This document shows positions 44,533 through 56,874 of a DNA stretch of 64,000 nt, piece by piece (the stretch's first letter is position 1; every line of letters starts with the position of its first letter). Position numbers and translations under genes: made by a program. Source of the DNA: Silene latifolia (lineage: Eukaryota > Streptophyta > Magnoliopsida > Caryophyllales > Caryophyllaceae); the NCBI RefSeq assembly GCF_048544455.1, contig NC_133532.1:17548948-17612947 (forward strand), read 5' to 3'. The notes under the pieces are model-generated. The model was not told where the DNA came from and searched no databases. It saw nothing but the letters and a program-made list of their open reading frames with translations.

Positions 44533-46075
44533 TGATACCGTCGTAGAGTACGAAAGATAAATTTATATTTCCAAACTACTATTATAGCTAGTGGCAGTCA
44601 GGGTCGAACCACAGAGAGGCGATGCAATTGATAGCTGTCTGATTTTAGTCTTAAAGTAACAAATGTGAGGGGGGGTTTGATTTGAATACTTCTATAACTA
44701 ATGGCAATAAAATCAAAAGTAAATTAAGCAACTGAATGAGCAATAAATGAAAATGTATGAAATCAAATATTAAAAGGATGCTAAGATGGTCGGTTCACTG
44801 TAGTTTCGGCGGCAGTAGCCTAGGTAAGACTGAAACAATCACGTAAGACGGGAAAATAAGAAGTCCTCTCGGTCCATTCATAATAGGTAGCATCTTTCGA
44901 TCTAGCTACAGGTCCCTAATATCACTAATGTTAACTTTCGTCTTGAAAAGTGACTTTAAAAGCCTAAATTAACTTATCTCTCGATCTTATTAATTTAGTT
45001 GTCTTAATTAGGTAGTCTATTTCCCTTCCCTATCTTTCGATTTATCGGGTCGGTCAATTCCTAGGCATTCAACTAGTCGCGTGCACTCGATTCGTCAAAT
45101 ATAGCAATTAAATTAATTAAAACGAAGGTAATCTCACGTGAGCCGGTCGATCGACCAAGTAGTCCAGTCGATCGACCATGGCGCGATTTCAGGTCTACTA
45201 ATTTTACGCCGCCTATACTACAATTCCCCTACATCTTAGCACATGGGGTTTAGCTACTCATGATTACGATAAAAACAACAGTAAGATTAACAATTAAAGC
45301 TATTGAATGCATATTTGAATTAACTAAACCAGTAAATAACATGAAAAGATAATTCGGCTTTGGGAACTCTAAACTAGCAATTTCTAATCTATGAACGAAT
45401 AAAGTAAACTGAATAAGGGAACCAAAATTACCAGTAGAAAGCAGGAAGAAGAATCCGAGAACACGAGCGAAAATAAATTGTATTGAATGAATGTGAATTC
45501 TAATGCAAAACTCAATATCGAACCCTAATTATTCGATCCCTAAAAACTGATGATAAAAGACTTGATGCTTATTCTGAAAACTAAAGTTACGTTATATAGG
45601 TAATCCTACGTAACCTTTATTCATAAAACCTAATTACATTGGGCTTCTAACTTCTCGTTCTTTTAATTCCCGTCAGATTCACGGTTTGGTCGATCGACCA
45701 CTGGGACCGGTCGATCGACTGATACGCGCTGTACAGTAGCTTCTGATCATCGTGCTCTGGTCGATCGACCATAGGCATCAGTCTATCGACCACTTCAACA
45801 GGTACTTGGCTTCAAAAGCTTCGTAAATTCGTCTTTCGGGCCTCGATACGCGCACCAAGTTCGCTTCCCGAGTCTTTACTCCATGTCAAATGCAATGCTA
45901 AGTACTCGGAGACGGATTCGGCTTGATTTTCGCTGAATTCTTCACATTTCTGCAATATTACACAAAAAACACGAAAGTAGACGAATATAGGGAAAATAGT
46001 AGCATAAACTACATATATGAGCTCTGAAATGCGTGTAAAATAGGGTGTAAAACAACATATTTAGGACACGCATCA
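44533..46075. repeat. Element F left LTR (1543 bp)
   Basis: Matches 47484-49024 with few differences. It carries three pairs of TCGATCGA palindromes (45147-45175, 45690-45718, 45761-45789), each pair spaced 21 bp centre to centre. Confidence 0.95.
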
Positions 46076-47483
46076 AACTTCCCCAAACCAAACCCTTGCT
46101 TGTCCCCTAGCAAGAACTAGACTCGATCCTAAAACCTAATGGAACGAGTTCAATCTCAGAGCGAAATGCAACTATAAAGCCTAAACCAATTTAATGAAAC
46201 AAATCAACAATCAATTAGCAATATGAATCATGCAAACGAGTTATGTAGTCGTTAAAAACTGGTAAACCGTCAACTGTAGAGACTTATCAATTTGGACTCT
46301 CACGGGTCGCTCAAATCACACATAAGCACAGGTGAATATATGTAAAAGATAGAAAGAATTCATTTTGTAGTGACACTCACCTAACTACGACCCATAAGAA
46401 CATGCCTGCAATCTAATATGAAAATGATCTCTACAACCATACATATGCATTCCAACCAAACAAATGACCATGACACATGCCGAGGCGAATATGGATATGT
46501 GAGGCTATGGGTAAGAAGGGCTAAGATAAATTTGGATAAAAACAGAGTTAAAGGCCAAGCTAGTAACTAAGGGAACCAAATTAATAAACCATTCCAACTT
46601 CTTGCTCAAGATTAAATAATAGAACGGTGCTAAAAGCAAGCACAAGTCTCACAATATCCCTAATTAGTCAACTCCCCATAAGATACAAATGCAACATGAG
46701 AGCAAAAATCGCCATTTAACAAGACCTTGAATTATGCGATTTTGATTTCTTTCTCTTCTCGGGCGTCAGTCGATCGACCAATGAGTCCAGTCGACCGACC
46801 ATAGATCGAACTTGTTTTTATTTTTTTTCTTTTTTTTTTCCTTCTTTTTTCAATTCTATTTTTTTTTTCTTTCCTTCCTTTTTCATCTTCCCAACATCAT
46901 CTCAAAATGAGCATTAGCTACCAAAAACAAAGTAACAATCCCAAGAACATAAACTACTAGCTTGACAAGGGCAGGCTAAATGTAGGATGTAGTCAACGGG
47001 ACAAAAAGGCTATTTTTGGCAGTGTGGAGCTTATGGGCAAAATGAATAAGGGGGCGGCCTCTTCCACATGTGTCAACTAACCACGAACCCGAATGCATAC
47101 AAGTATTAAGCAGATTAAGTTCATATTTATGCATATTGATGAAACATGTCTTATAAGGAGTAACTACTCACAGTCCTAGATAAACCGGTCACGAATGATA
47201 CCAGTTATAAGCTCTAAACCTCAGAAAATGATGTAGTTTGCCAAAAATATAAGTCAAGTCTCAAGATTCAGCGAGTAAATTAACGAAAACTCGTAGACTA
47301 TGCATATATGATTCTACTAACAACATGTCAATTAGCAAGGCTTAGGCGTAAACAGCTGAAAATGCAATGTCATCATTGAAATACTACCGTTCCGACTCGA
47401 CCTACATGCTAAAATAAAAATGCATTTTTTTTTTGAAATTTTTTCAATTTTTTTTTTGGAATTTTGTATATATAAGAGAAATT
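46076..47483. other. Internal non-coding region of element F
   Basis: Begins AACTTCCCCAAACCAAACCC and CTTGCTTGTCCCCTAGCAAG (inverted repeat CTTGCT/AGCAAG). It holds a fourth palindrome pair (46770-46798), pyrimidine-rich runs at 46815-46885 and A/T-rich runs at 47420-47470. No ORF of note. Confidence 0.75.
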
Positions 47484-49024
47484 TGATACCGTCGTAGAGT
47501 ACCAAAGATAAATTTATATTTCCAAACTACTACTATAGCTAGTGGCAGTCAGGGTCAAACCACAGAGAGGCGATGCAATTGATAGCTGTCTGATTTTAGT
47601 CTTAAAGTAACAAAATGGGGGGGGGGTTGATTTGAATAATTCTATAACTAATGGCAATAAAATAAAAAGTAAACTGAGCAACTGAATGAGCAATAAATGA
47701 AAATGTATGAAATCAAATATTAAAAGGATGCTAAGATGGTCGGTTCACTGTAGTTTCGGCGGCAGTAGCCTAGGTAAGACTGAAACAATCACGTAAGACG
47801 GGAAAATAAGAAGTCCTCTCGGTCCATTCTTAACAGGTAGCATCTTTCGATCTAGCTACAGGTCCCTAATATCACTAATGCTAACTTTCGTCCTGAAAAG
47901 TGACTTTAAAAGCCTAAATTAACTTATCTCTCGATCTTATTAATTTAGTTGTCTTAATTAGGTAGTCTATTTCCCTTCCCTATCTTTCGATTTATCGGGT
48001 CGGTCAATTCCTAGGCATTCAACTAGTCGCGTGCACTCGATTCGTCAAATATAGCAATTAAATTAATTAAAACGAAGGTAATCTCACGTGAGCCGGTCGA
48101 TCGACCAAGTAGTCCAGTCGATCGACCATGGCGCGATTTTAGGTCAACTAATTTTACGCCGCCTATACTACAATTCCCCTACATCTTAGCACATGGGGTT
48201 TAGCTACTCATGATTACGATAAAAACAACAGTAAGATTAACAATTAAAGCTATTGAATGCATATTTGAATTAACTAAACCAGTAAATAACATGAAACGGT
48301 AATTCGGCTTTGGGAACTCTAAACTAGCAATTTCTAATCTATGAACGAATAAAGTAAACTGAATAAGGGAACCCAAAATTACCAGTAGAAAGCAGGAAGA
48401 AGAATCCGAGAACACGAGCGAAAATAAATTGTATTGAATGAATGTGAATTCTAATGCAAAACTCAACATCGAACCCTAATTATTCGATCCCTAAAAACTG
48501 ATGATAAAAGACTTGATGCTTATTCTGAAAACTAGTTACGTTATATAGGTAATCCTACGTAACCTTTATTCATAAAACCTAATTACATTGGGCTTCTAAC
48601 TTCTCGTTCTTTTAATTCCCGTCAGATTCACGGTTTGGTCGATCGACCACTGGGACCGGTCGATCGACTGATACGCGCTGTACAGTAGCTTCTGATCATC
48701 GTGCTCTGGTCGATCGACCATAGGCATCAGTCTATCGACCACTTCAACAGGTACTTGGCTCCAAAAGCTTCGTAAATTCGTCTTTCGGGCCTCGATACGC
48801 GCACCAAGTTCGCTTCCCGAGTCTTTACTCCATGTCAAATGCAATGCTAAGTACTCGGAGACGGATTCGGCTTGATTTTCGCTGAATTCTTCACATTTCT
48901 GCAATATTACACAAAAAACACGAAAGTAGACGAATATAGGGAAAATAGTAGCATAAACTACATATATGAGCTCTGAAATGCGTGTAAAATAGGGTGTAAA
49001 ACAACATATTTAGGACACGCATCA
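47484..49024. repeat. Element F right LTR (1541 bp)
   Basis: Second copy of 44533-46075, with palindrome pairs at 48097-48125, 48639-48667 and 48710-48738. Followed by the target copy CAAGT. Confidence 0.95.
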
Positions 49025-49620
49025 CAAGTACTTTAACAAAGTGGAAATACAAGAGTTCACACCCCATGTACAATATTCTAGGGAATATTAAGAAGGGTGT
49101 TCAAACTAGACGTTCCTTGAATTCTATACATGATCGAACCAAGAAATATCAATGAAGCTCTTGCAGAATCAGATTGGATTATAGCTATGCAAAAAGAGCT
49201 ACAACAGTTCGAACGAAACAAGGTTTGGCACTTAGTTCCTAGACCAAAGGATCGATCTGTCATTGGAACAAGGTGGGTCTTTAGGAACAAACTAGATGAT
49301 GCCGGAGTCATTATCAGAAATAAAGCAAGATTGGTGGTTCAAGGTTATAATCAACAAGAAGGAATAGATTATGACGAGACTTTCGCACCTATTGCCCGTC
49401 TTGAAGCTATTAGACTTCTGATAGCATTCGCAGCACATAAGGGAATGAAGCTCTTCCAGATGGATGTCAAGACAGCATTTCTAAATGGATATCTACAAGA
49501 AGAAGTCTTCATTGAACAACCCCCTGGATTTAAGAATAGCAAATTTGAAGATCACGTCTTTAAATTAGATAAAGCCCTATACGGATTAAAACAAGCACCT
49601 AGGGCATGGTACGACAGATT
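49025..49620 (+). pseudogene. Element D reverse transcriptase, first part
   Basis: D resumes after F with TLTKWKYKSSHPMYNILGN-type sequence, then a small deletion or frameshift near 49125 and the RT domain: [76 protein letters not shown] and [16 protein letters not shown]. Homology stops at 49620, where element G is inserted; the next RT codons are found at 63399. Confidence 0.92.
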
Positions 49621-50891
49621 TGTTGGAATATGTGTCCTCCGACAATAATGCGATCACGACTATTGATCATGATGATCACATGTTTAAGTCTCGTTTTAAA
49701 GAATACAATTGGAAAGTAATATTTTACTGTCAACTGGTCAACATATATCGGTAATGATTGGCTGACTAGAGTTTGACATTACTGTCGTGTGACGGTGGTG
49801 ATCAGTTGACCCCCTAGGTCATACCTATAGGGCAACACTCTTAATTGATAATTTAATTAATCGTATAATGTTACGAGTTAATTAAATTACTTGAAAATTG
49901 ACGGACGATTTTGGAAGTAAAATTTACGTATCAAATTGAAATGTGATTAAAAGAGATACGGTCTGAGTAATCGAATTGTATCATTACTCGGATGAAATTA
50001 TTGTTTAAAGAAACAATTGAAATTGAATGAATTATTATAAATACAATTTATTGTGATTTATAAATTGGTAAATTATTTTGGTACAAGTAATTATGAAATT
50101 ACTAAGTTAATTTTTGTATGTGACGTATTTTTATTAATACGTTGATTTTTAATATGTTAAAAATACATAACAAATTTGTGTTACATATGACATGTGACAT
50201 TTTGACAATTGACAAAAATAATATGGATTCCATATTATCCATATGGACCGAAAATTAGGTGAGGATTAAGCTAATTATATGTTGATTATATTAGTGGAGG
50301 GCATGATGATTACCCTAGTCACTAGCCATGCAACCCTATTGTTTATTGTGAAGAACAATCTATGCATGCATTGGCTCCCCTTTGCCTCTCTCCCACCCGG
50401 TTTTATGAAGAGGAAAACCAGTTGGTTTTTCCTCTTAACTTTACCTAATATACAATAATGTAATTGTATTATTCATTCATACTTTCACTCATCTAAAAAT
50501 AAGAGTTTTAGAGAGATAAAAAGCTCCCATTCTTCCTCCTCCAAAAACCGAAATATTAAGTGTTATATATAATATTTTGGGTCATTTTCTACAAGATTAA
50601 TATTGTACTAGTTCATATAATATTAATTTTAATTAAGAGTAAGCCTTGGGTATAATTCCTTGGGAGATATCCTACACTTGGATCTTTGTTCTTCCATTAA
50701 AGGATAGCACAAGAACAAGAGAGAAAGGTGATCTCTCTTGTGCCCATAAAACCGAAACATCCATTGTAAGAATAATGTTTCTTCCTTCTTTTGTTTTAAT
50801 GTTTGCATGCATAAGACCATTAGTTAATTTTATGACAAATTAAATTAAAACATATATGAATATGTAAGTATATAGATCAAATTTTCCTTCA
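49621..50891 (+). repeat. Element G 5' LTR (1271 bp)
   Basis: Bounded TGTTGGAATATG...CCTTCA and repeated at 62123-63393. Its insertion cuts the RT of D after WYDR. Confidence 0.96.
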
Positions 50892-50893
50892 AT

Positions 50894-50906
50894 TGGTATC
50901 AGAGCC
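50894..50906 (+). other. Primer binding site of element G, initiator-Met tRNA
   Basis: TGGTATCAGAGCC two bases after the LTR. Confidence 0.94.
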
Positions 50907-51913
50907 ATGGTTGTTTGCATGCAAATCGGTTAAAAGTTTTTCCGAGTTATAAAGATTAACATATAAAACTTGTAAAATTTGTGTTATTATGATATATCAC
51001 GAAATTAATTCATGCATGTTAAAATTTCTGGTCCTAAAATGTTTTAGAATATTTTGGTTAAATTTACGGATTTTTATTGTTCATATTATACAATTATGGC
51101 ATTTAAATGTGATTTTATGAGTAAAAATGTCATTTTCGGTCTAAAATTAGCTATACTTCGAATTTTCCAGTGATTTTTGGATATGTTGTCACATATATTA
51201 TTTTGAGATAACCTGTAAATTTTCATAATTTTTGGACTTGTTATGCTCGAAAAATGGTTTTTTTTTATAATTATTAAATTCGGATTTAGGTGAAAAATAG
51301 GTTAATACGAGTTAAATTTCGAATCTGGTCATAGAAATTTAATATGTTGTCACATGCAATTTTACAAGATGTGTGTAAAATAATGGGCTATAGTGAAGTC
51401 TTTTTGCATGATTTATGGATTTTTGAAGAAAAATAGCATAAATAGTGACATTATTAGTGAAAAATTAATAGAACATAATCTATGACTAAGGAAAAACGTC
51501 TAATGTTGCATTTTATTATCATTTTCAGATCTAAAATTGAAAAGTTAATGAATATAATTTTTCACATGTTTTTATGATTATTTTGTTAAAAACCGATAAA
51601 CCGCAACATTGTTTTTCCGGAAAAATGTCGAAATTTTTAACCTAAGTTTTTGAACATTATGAGTGTCATGGTATTTTTCCAGAATGTTCATGAGTTTAAA
51701 TTTCAAATTTTGAATTTATTTGAAATTTTGTGATTTATTTGAAGTTTAATAGCTTATTTTTGTAATTTTAAGTCCATTAATGAACAATTTTATAAATATG
51801 AGTTAATTATGGTCAAATTATTAGTGAAGACTAAATTTTGAGTCCTAAGAGGTTAGGGTAATTAACTTATGCATAAATATGAATTTATGTAATTTTTGTG
51901 ATTCTAAAATGTT
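50907..51913 (+). other. Leader of element G, part before the LINE
   Basis: Very AT-rich, no ORF of note. The last 15 bases (51899-51913, TGATTCTAAAATGTT) are the target duplicated by the LINE insertion. Confidence 0.7.
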
Positions 51914-52029
51914 TTTTTTTTTTTTTTTTTTTTTTTGGTGAAAGGTTAGCTTCTCATTAAAAACCAAATGACAAACAATTTACAAACTACCAACTAATGG
52001 TACAATTTGAAGGTAATGAATAATTATAA
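51914..52029 (-). other. LINE poly-A tail and 3' untranslated region
   Basis: A run of T on the plus strand from 51914, then about 90 bases of non-coding sequence up to the ORF2 stop at 52030. Confidence 0.85.
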
Positions 52030-52845
52030 TTAGGAGCTAATCATAACTATCCATTCCTTATCTCTAGAAGACATTACATTTTGAAGCCAAAAGGTACAAC
52101 GAATTTTCATCATGCTAACTATATCATAGACAACTCTATTCGGATGAGCAAGGGTGCCATCCACAAAAACTTTGTTTCGCTGAATCCAAACCATGTAGTA
52201 TGCGGCCTGAATCCAAGCAATAGTAACCTTCTTCTTAATCTTCGACCATGGCTTGCTATGAACCCAAGCCAAAGTATCAGTGAGGGGAAGACGAATATGA
52301 AGCTTTGCACTGAGCATCCCCATAATTCTTCTGATGAATTGGCACTGCTGGAAAAGATGTAAATGAGTCTCATCATCCAAACCACAAACCAAACATAAAG
52401 CATCCTGACTGATGCCCAACAAAAATAGCTTATCCTTCAGACGCAGGGCCTCTCTGGCTATTAGCCAATTAATAAAGGTGTGCTTAGGCACACTCCAGAC
52501 ATTCCAAATGTATTTGGACCAAGGGACCCGTGGGTAGTGAGTCCTGATCAACTCATAACCACTGGAAACAGAATACCCAGGAGGAGTGGTACTCCATACA
52601 CCAGTAGAGAAAACCAAGGGGAACTTTGCTTTAAGTTTACAGATAGACCTCCAACTCCAGGCAACATCTGGTTTAGGAGAGTAGGAAGCCCAAGAATTAC
52701 CCTTCATATAAATGTGATTGACCCATCTCACCCAAAGAGCATCAGGCTTAGAATGAATCCACCACACAAGCTTACCCACAGTGGCTGCATTCCAATAATA
52801 ACTGTTTCTAACACCCAATCCTCCTTCAGTTTTTGGTACACTCAA
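52030..52845 (-). pseudogene. LINE ORF2 C-terminal part with zf-RVT domain
   Basis: MSVPKTEGGLGVRNSYYWN starts the conserved post-RT region. It continues WSKYIWNVWSVPKHTFINWL and the zinc-binding CLVCGLDDETHLHLFQQC typical of the plant zf-RVT domain, ending VMSSRDKEWIVMISS. It is separated from RT by a frameshifted or decayed stretch (52846-53073) in which a CCHC or RNase H is not seen. Confidence 0.88.
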
Positions 52846-53073
52846 TTTCTCCCAGCTAATCGGAGGTGACCTCAGAATTCAAAGTAGAACTATCCCAAAG
52901 ATAGTTCCTACACAAAGCATCAATTCTTTCCGAGTACACCCTTAGGGATCATAAAAATATTGGCCCAAAGTAGCTATACAAGGAAGTCAGACAAAGCATT
53001 CACCAATGTTAACCCCGCCACAATAAGAGAGTTTCTGGAGCCAAACCTCTAATTTTGGCTGTTATTTTATCAA

Positions 53074-54423
53074 TCAAAATAGCAGGTGATTAGCCGAGAG
53101 CCCGCCGGACACAATAGGTACACCTAGATATTTGAAAGGCAAGGTATCTTCCACAAACCCAGATACTTCAATGATATCAGCTTTCACAGTAGGATGAACT
53201 CCATTAAAGTAGATATTAGATTTCATAGAATTCATATGTAACCCAGTAGCAATGGAGAAAGTGGCAAAAGCTCGTAGTAAAATCATAATTGAGTGAGTGT
53301 CACCCTTAGAAAAGAGGAGCAAATCATCAGCAAATAAGAGGTGAGATAGCTGAAGTCTACCACATAAAGGATGGAATTTGAAAGACATGGTAGTGGTCAC
53401 ATGATCCAAAATCCTAGTCAAATACTCCATAGTGATAGTGAACAGGAGAGGGGATAGGGGGTCCCCCTGCCTCAAACCTTTAGCTCCCTTAAAATATCCA
53501 AAGTTCATGCCATTCAAGACTAAAGAATAAGAGGCAGTCCTGACACAGGTCATTAAAAGGTGAGTAAAAAGAGGAGGAAACTGTAAGGCCTCAAGCATTT
53601 GTTCTAAGAAACTCCAATTGACAGAATCATAGGCCTTCTTAAGGTCAACCTTCATCAAGCATCTAGGTGACACAGATTTCCTATTATACAACCTCACAAG
53701 ATCTTGACATATTAGTATATTCTCAATAATAGCCCTTCCCTTAACAAAACCCCCTTGATTAGGGCTAATAATATCAGGGAGAACCTTTGACAATCTAGTA
53801 GCAAGAATTTTTGAGATGGCCTTGTAAAGAACATTACAACAAGCAATAGGCCTATATTGTGTGACATTCTGGGGAAGATCCACTTTAGGAAGGAGAGTAA
53901 TAAAAGTATGGTTCACCTGTTGAAGTAATTTGCCAGAGGTGAAAAAATCCAGAACAGCATTGCACACCTCATCCCCAATAACAGACCATGAATCTTTAAA
54001 AAAAGCACTGGAAAACCCATCAGGGCCAGGTGCCTTGTGATTTGGGATGGAAAAAATTGCATTTTTAACTTCATTTCTACTAACAGGATGCAAAAGAATA
54101 TCCCAATGCTCAGAAGAACAAACCTTCCCAAGCTGAACCACTGACTGACTAACAGGGTTAACAGTAGAAGTAGTTCCAAGCAACTGGTGATAATATTTGA
54201 GGAAAGCTTGCTGAATTTCATCCCCATCAGTGTGAGTATGGCCATCAACATCAATTATCTTGAAAATTTTGGACTGGACATGCCTATTTTTAAGAACACT
54301 ATGAAAGTACTTAGTATTATTATCTCCTTGATTAACCCAAATGGCCTTAGTCTTCTGAATAAGGAAGCTATCACAGCAGATCAAGCTCTCCATAAGTTTT
54401 AAGAGCCTCTCTTTCCTGAGCAA
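53074..54423 (-). pseudogene. LINE ORF2 reverse transcriptase
   Basis: A 449-codon open stretch: KTKAIWVNQGDNNTKYFHSV, SIPNHKAPGPDGFSSAFFKD, QYRPIACCNVLYKAISKIL, KVDLKKAYDSVNWSFLEQM, GLRQGDPLSPLLF and the catalytic LLFADDLLLFSKG (near 53316-53340). It ends YLGVPIVSGGLSANHLLF at a stop at 53074, apparently by a frameshift. Family function: target-primed reverse transcription of LINE RNA. Confidence 0.93.
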
Positions 54424-55431
54424 TGAGAACAGGATCAGTGGGATTGTTATGAACAGCAGTTTGAATAGCTTCTAAAACCTTCCAAGCATGAGCTGTACTG
54501 TTTTCAATATCAGCAAAGAGCAGCTTGTTTAAATTTTTCAAAGGTTGCTTCAAATTCTTCAGTTTCATTACTACTTGAAACATTTTAGTTCCCTGCCTAT
54601 GAGTGTCCCAAACTTGTCGAACACAGGGAATAAACTCGGGCACTTTACTCCACATGTTGAAAAACTTAAAACTCTTCCTCCCAGTAAAAGAAATGGCAGA
54701 ATCATGAAGAATACAGGGAGAATGATCAAAATAGCCTTCATTTAAAAAATTGGCATAGGCATCAGGTTTGGCAAGTAGCCATTCCTGGTTCACCAACACT
54801 CTATCCAAACGAGAGTAAACCCTAGTAGATGGCTCCCGCTTATTGTTCCGGTGTAGAAGGAACCTGTGGCAGGACTGTCTAGAAGGGAGCAATGATCCAC
54901 ACAAGCCCCGAAAATCTTCCATCTCCTCAATAGTAGTGTGACCCCAAGTCTTTCAAGAGGAGTAAGCACACAGTTGAAGTCTCCACACAAAAGCCAAGGA
55001 CCAGAAACATTAGTAGAAAAAGTAGAGATATCAGTCCAGAGCACCTTCCTATCCATGGTGTCATTGAAAGCATATACCATAGTGAGATGAAATTGGAAAG
55101 CAGTACTAATCTCAGTAATCCTCATATGCATTGCTTGGGCACTATAGTGAAGAAAATTAACTTGATATATATTAGGTTTCCAAAGCACCCAGATTCGACC
55201 TCCAGGATGGCAAGAAGTATTGGTAGAAATAGACCATCCATCACACAAATTATTTCTTATGGCATTTAGAGACAAAGGCTTTACCTTTGTCTCAAGGAGA
55301 CCAAACAAATCTACCTGCTGAGTATGTAAGAACCACTTAATATGCTTTTGTTTAGATAGTTTGTTCAGCCCCCTAACATTCCAAAATCCAAACCTAGGCA
55401 TTACTCCCAGGGGGGAGTAATGCACTACCAT
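54371..55431 (-). pseudogene. LINE ORF2 endonuclease domain
   Basis: Begins MVVHYSPLGVMPRFGFWNVR. Apurinic-type endonuclease motifs: FWNVRGLN, FGLLETKV, GPWLLCGDFNCVL. A frameshift near 54920 separates these from NNKREPSTRVYSRLDRVLVN and GYFDHSPCIL (54371-54900), which hold the later catalytic motif (SDHSP-like). ORF2 starts inside the end of ORF1 (38-base overlap, 55394-55431). Confidence 0.9.
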
Positions 55432-56761
55432 TAGTACCTATGCCAACTTTAGGGGTAGCATTATTCAAAGCATCAATGAATGTATACTCCCTGAAATTGG
55501 ATGTAGCTTTACCAGCAGTAATGATTTCCCTCCTACTAATAGCAAGGGGTTTAGCTGGTGTATTTGCTGGTGCTGGAGTAGGGACTTGCTGATAAGTTCC
55601 ATTTTTATTCCATGTCACCTGAAGTTTGTGCTGCACCTCTTGAGGAGTAGTAGTACCACCAGAAGAGCCAGCAAGCCCAACAACAGGGGACACAGGTTTA
55701 GGTGTAGACACATGAACAGGCTGAATGATAGGGTCAGACCTACTAAGATTGACAGGTGGGAAGGGGTCAATCCTAAGTGGACCAGGAGGTTGAGGCACAG
55801 CCTTTGGAATTACTGATTTCCTTTGGACCCATTGCTGCTGTGGTTTAGTTGAAGGTTTCTGACTTTTAGATTTTGGTTTCCTGCAATGTTCTGTAGCATG
55901 ACCAGTCCCTCCACACACACCACACAAAATGGGTTGCCATTCACATTCGACAGTCAACTTAACAACATGACCATCCTCATCCAAAAATTTGACAGAGTTA
56001 GGTAAACTTTCACCAAAGGGGACCTCTAGTAAAACCCTAGCAAAACCCAATCGTGTTTTCCCTCGGTGGATCGGTCACATCGTAAAAATTTACCTAACAA
56101 ACCCGCATTCGAGGTAAACATTTACCCCAATATTTCAGAGGTAAATCCATGATTCTCACCCAAACAGGCACCTTCTTAACATCCTCCTTATTAAGCTGAA
56201 CATGAGACTCCCAACTTCTAACTATAAGCGGCTTATTATCAAACAAAAAATGCCCTTGCTTAAGAACAGCCAACTTACTAGCCTCAGAAGAAAAACGGAC
56301 CAAAAAGATACCATTTGGCAAGAAAGATACCTTGTCAATTGGATAGTTTGCCCAGATTCGTCGAACAAATCCCTCAATAATTTCCCAGGGAGGGTTAGCA
56401 CCCAGGATGAAACAATAGACCGAAGATTTCCAGTAGTTAAGCTCTTCCCGTACATCTTCGGTGGTAAATTGCATCAAACCTTCGTGCTCCTCATCAATTG
56501 CGTTCCAAGACAGCTTTCTTTTTGCCTTGAACATACCATCCTTCCCAGATTCATCAATTTCAACGTAATCCGCATTAAAAGGAGCAACTCCAAAGTAATC
56601 TCATTCACATTTTTCGCCTTCCCGTATCCGTATCGAAGGTTTATTAATTTGCGAGCGTAAGATGATGATCCAACATTTTTTTTGAGAATTTGTGGTGATT
56701 TGGTGACAGTACGATGAATAGTCGATGAAGATCGAGCAGCAATCACCATGACTGCGCACAC
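55394..56761 (-). pseudogene. LINE ORF1 (DUF4283-like domain and CCHC knuckle)
   Basis: The 5' part is frame-broken near 56500 (MCAVMVIAARSSSTIHRTV from 56761). The domain YWKSSVYCFILGANPPWEII, NGIFLVRFSSEASKLAVLKQ and WVRIMDLPLKYWGKCL is at 56094-56460. After a frameshift near 56070, GFARVLLEVPFGESLPNSV leads to the knuckle CGVCGGTGHATEHC (C-x2-C-x4-H-x4-C) and a proline-rich tail ending LLPPGSNA. Expected role: binds LINE RNA in the ribonucleoprotein. Confidence 0.9.
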
Positions 56762-56874
56762 AAATCTAGGGTTATTGTTTTTTCTCTTTTTTCTTTTCCT
56801 TTTTTTTTTTTTTCCTTAATTTCAGAGCTTTTCTCTCTCTAGTTTCTCTCTCATTTTTGTTGTTTATGTAACTT

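Larger units (their letters stand above)
44533..49024. mobile_element. Element F: non-coding LTR element (LARD-like)
   Basis: Long direct repeats 44533-46075 (1543 bp) and 47484-49024 (1541 bp), bounded TGATACC...GCATCA, with the target duplication CAAGT at 44528-44532 and 49025-49029. The 1408-bp inner part has no coding sequence. It must have moved using proteins made by another element. Orientation is uncertain: TTTGGGGAAGTT on the minus strand beside the left LTR looks like a polypurine tract, favouring minus, but no PBS starting TGG is seen at either end. The LTRs are nearly identical. Confidence 0.93.
51914..56874 (-). mobile_element. Nearly full-length L1-type LINE inserted in element G
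   Basis: It is flanked by the 15-bp direct repeat TGATTCTAAAATGTT (51899-51913 and 56875-56889) and ends in a poly-A tail, seen as about 23 T at 51914-51936. ORF1 (DUF4283-like plus CCHC) and ORF2 (endonuclease, RT, zinc-finger C-terminus) are all present on the minus strand with several frameshifts. Length 4.96 kb. The ORF1 family is the same as in the fragment at 20719-21325. Confidence 0.94.

Noticed and set aside
45140..45800. Palindrome pairs as a CRISPR-like array
   Set aside because: Only two units at each place, no regular array, plant nuclear context; better described as paired dyads.
48200..48904. ORFs of 89 and 102 codons inside the right LTR of F
   Set aside because: They are not open in the other LTR copy and have no homology; chance reading of LTR sequence.
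50629..50843. ORFs of 63-65 codons repeated at 63131-63345
   Set aside because: Duplicated only because they lie in the two LTRs of G; no start context or domain.
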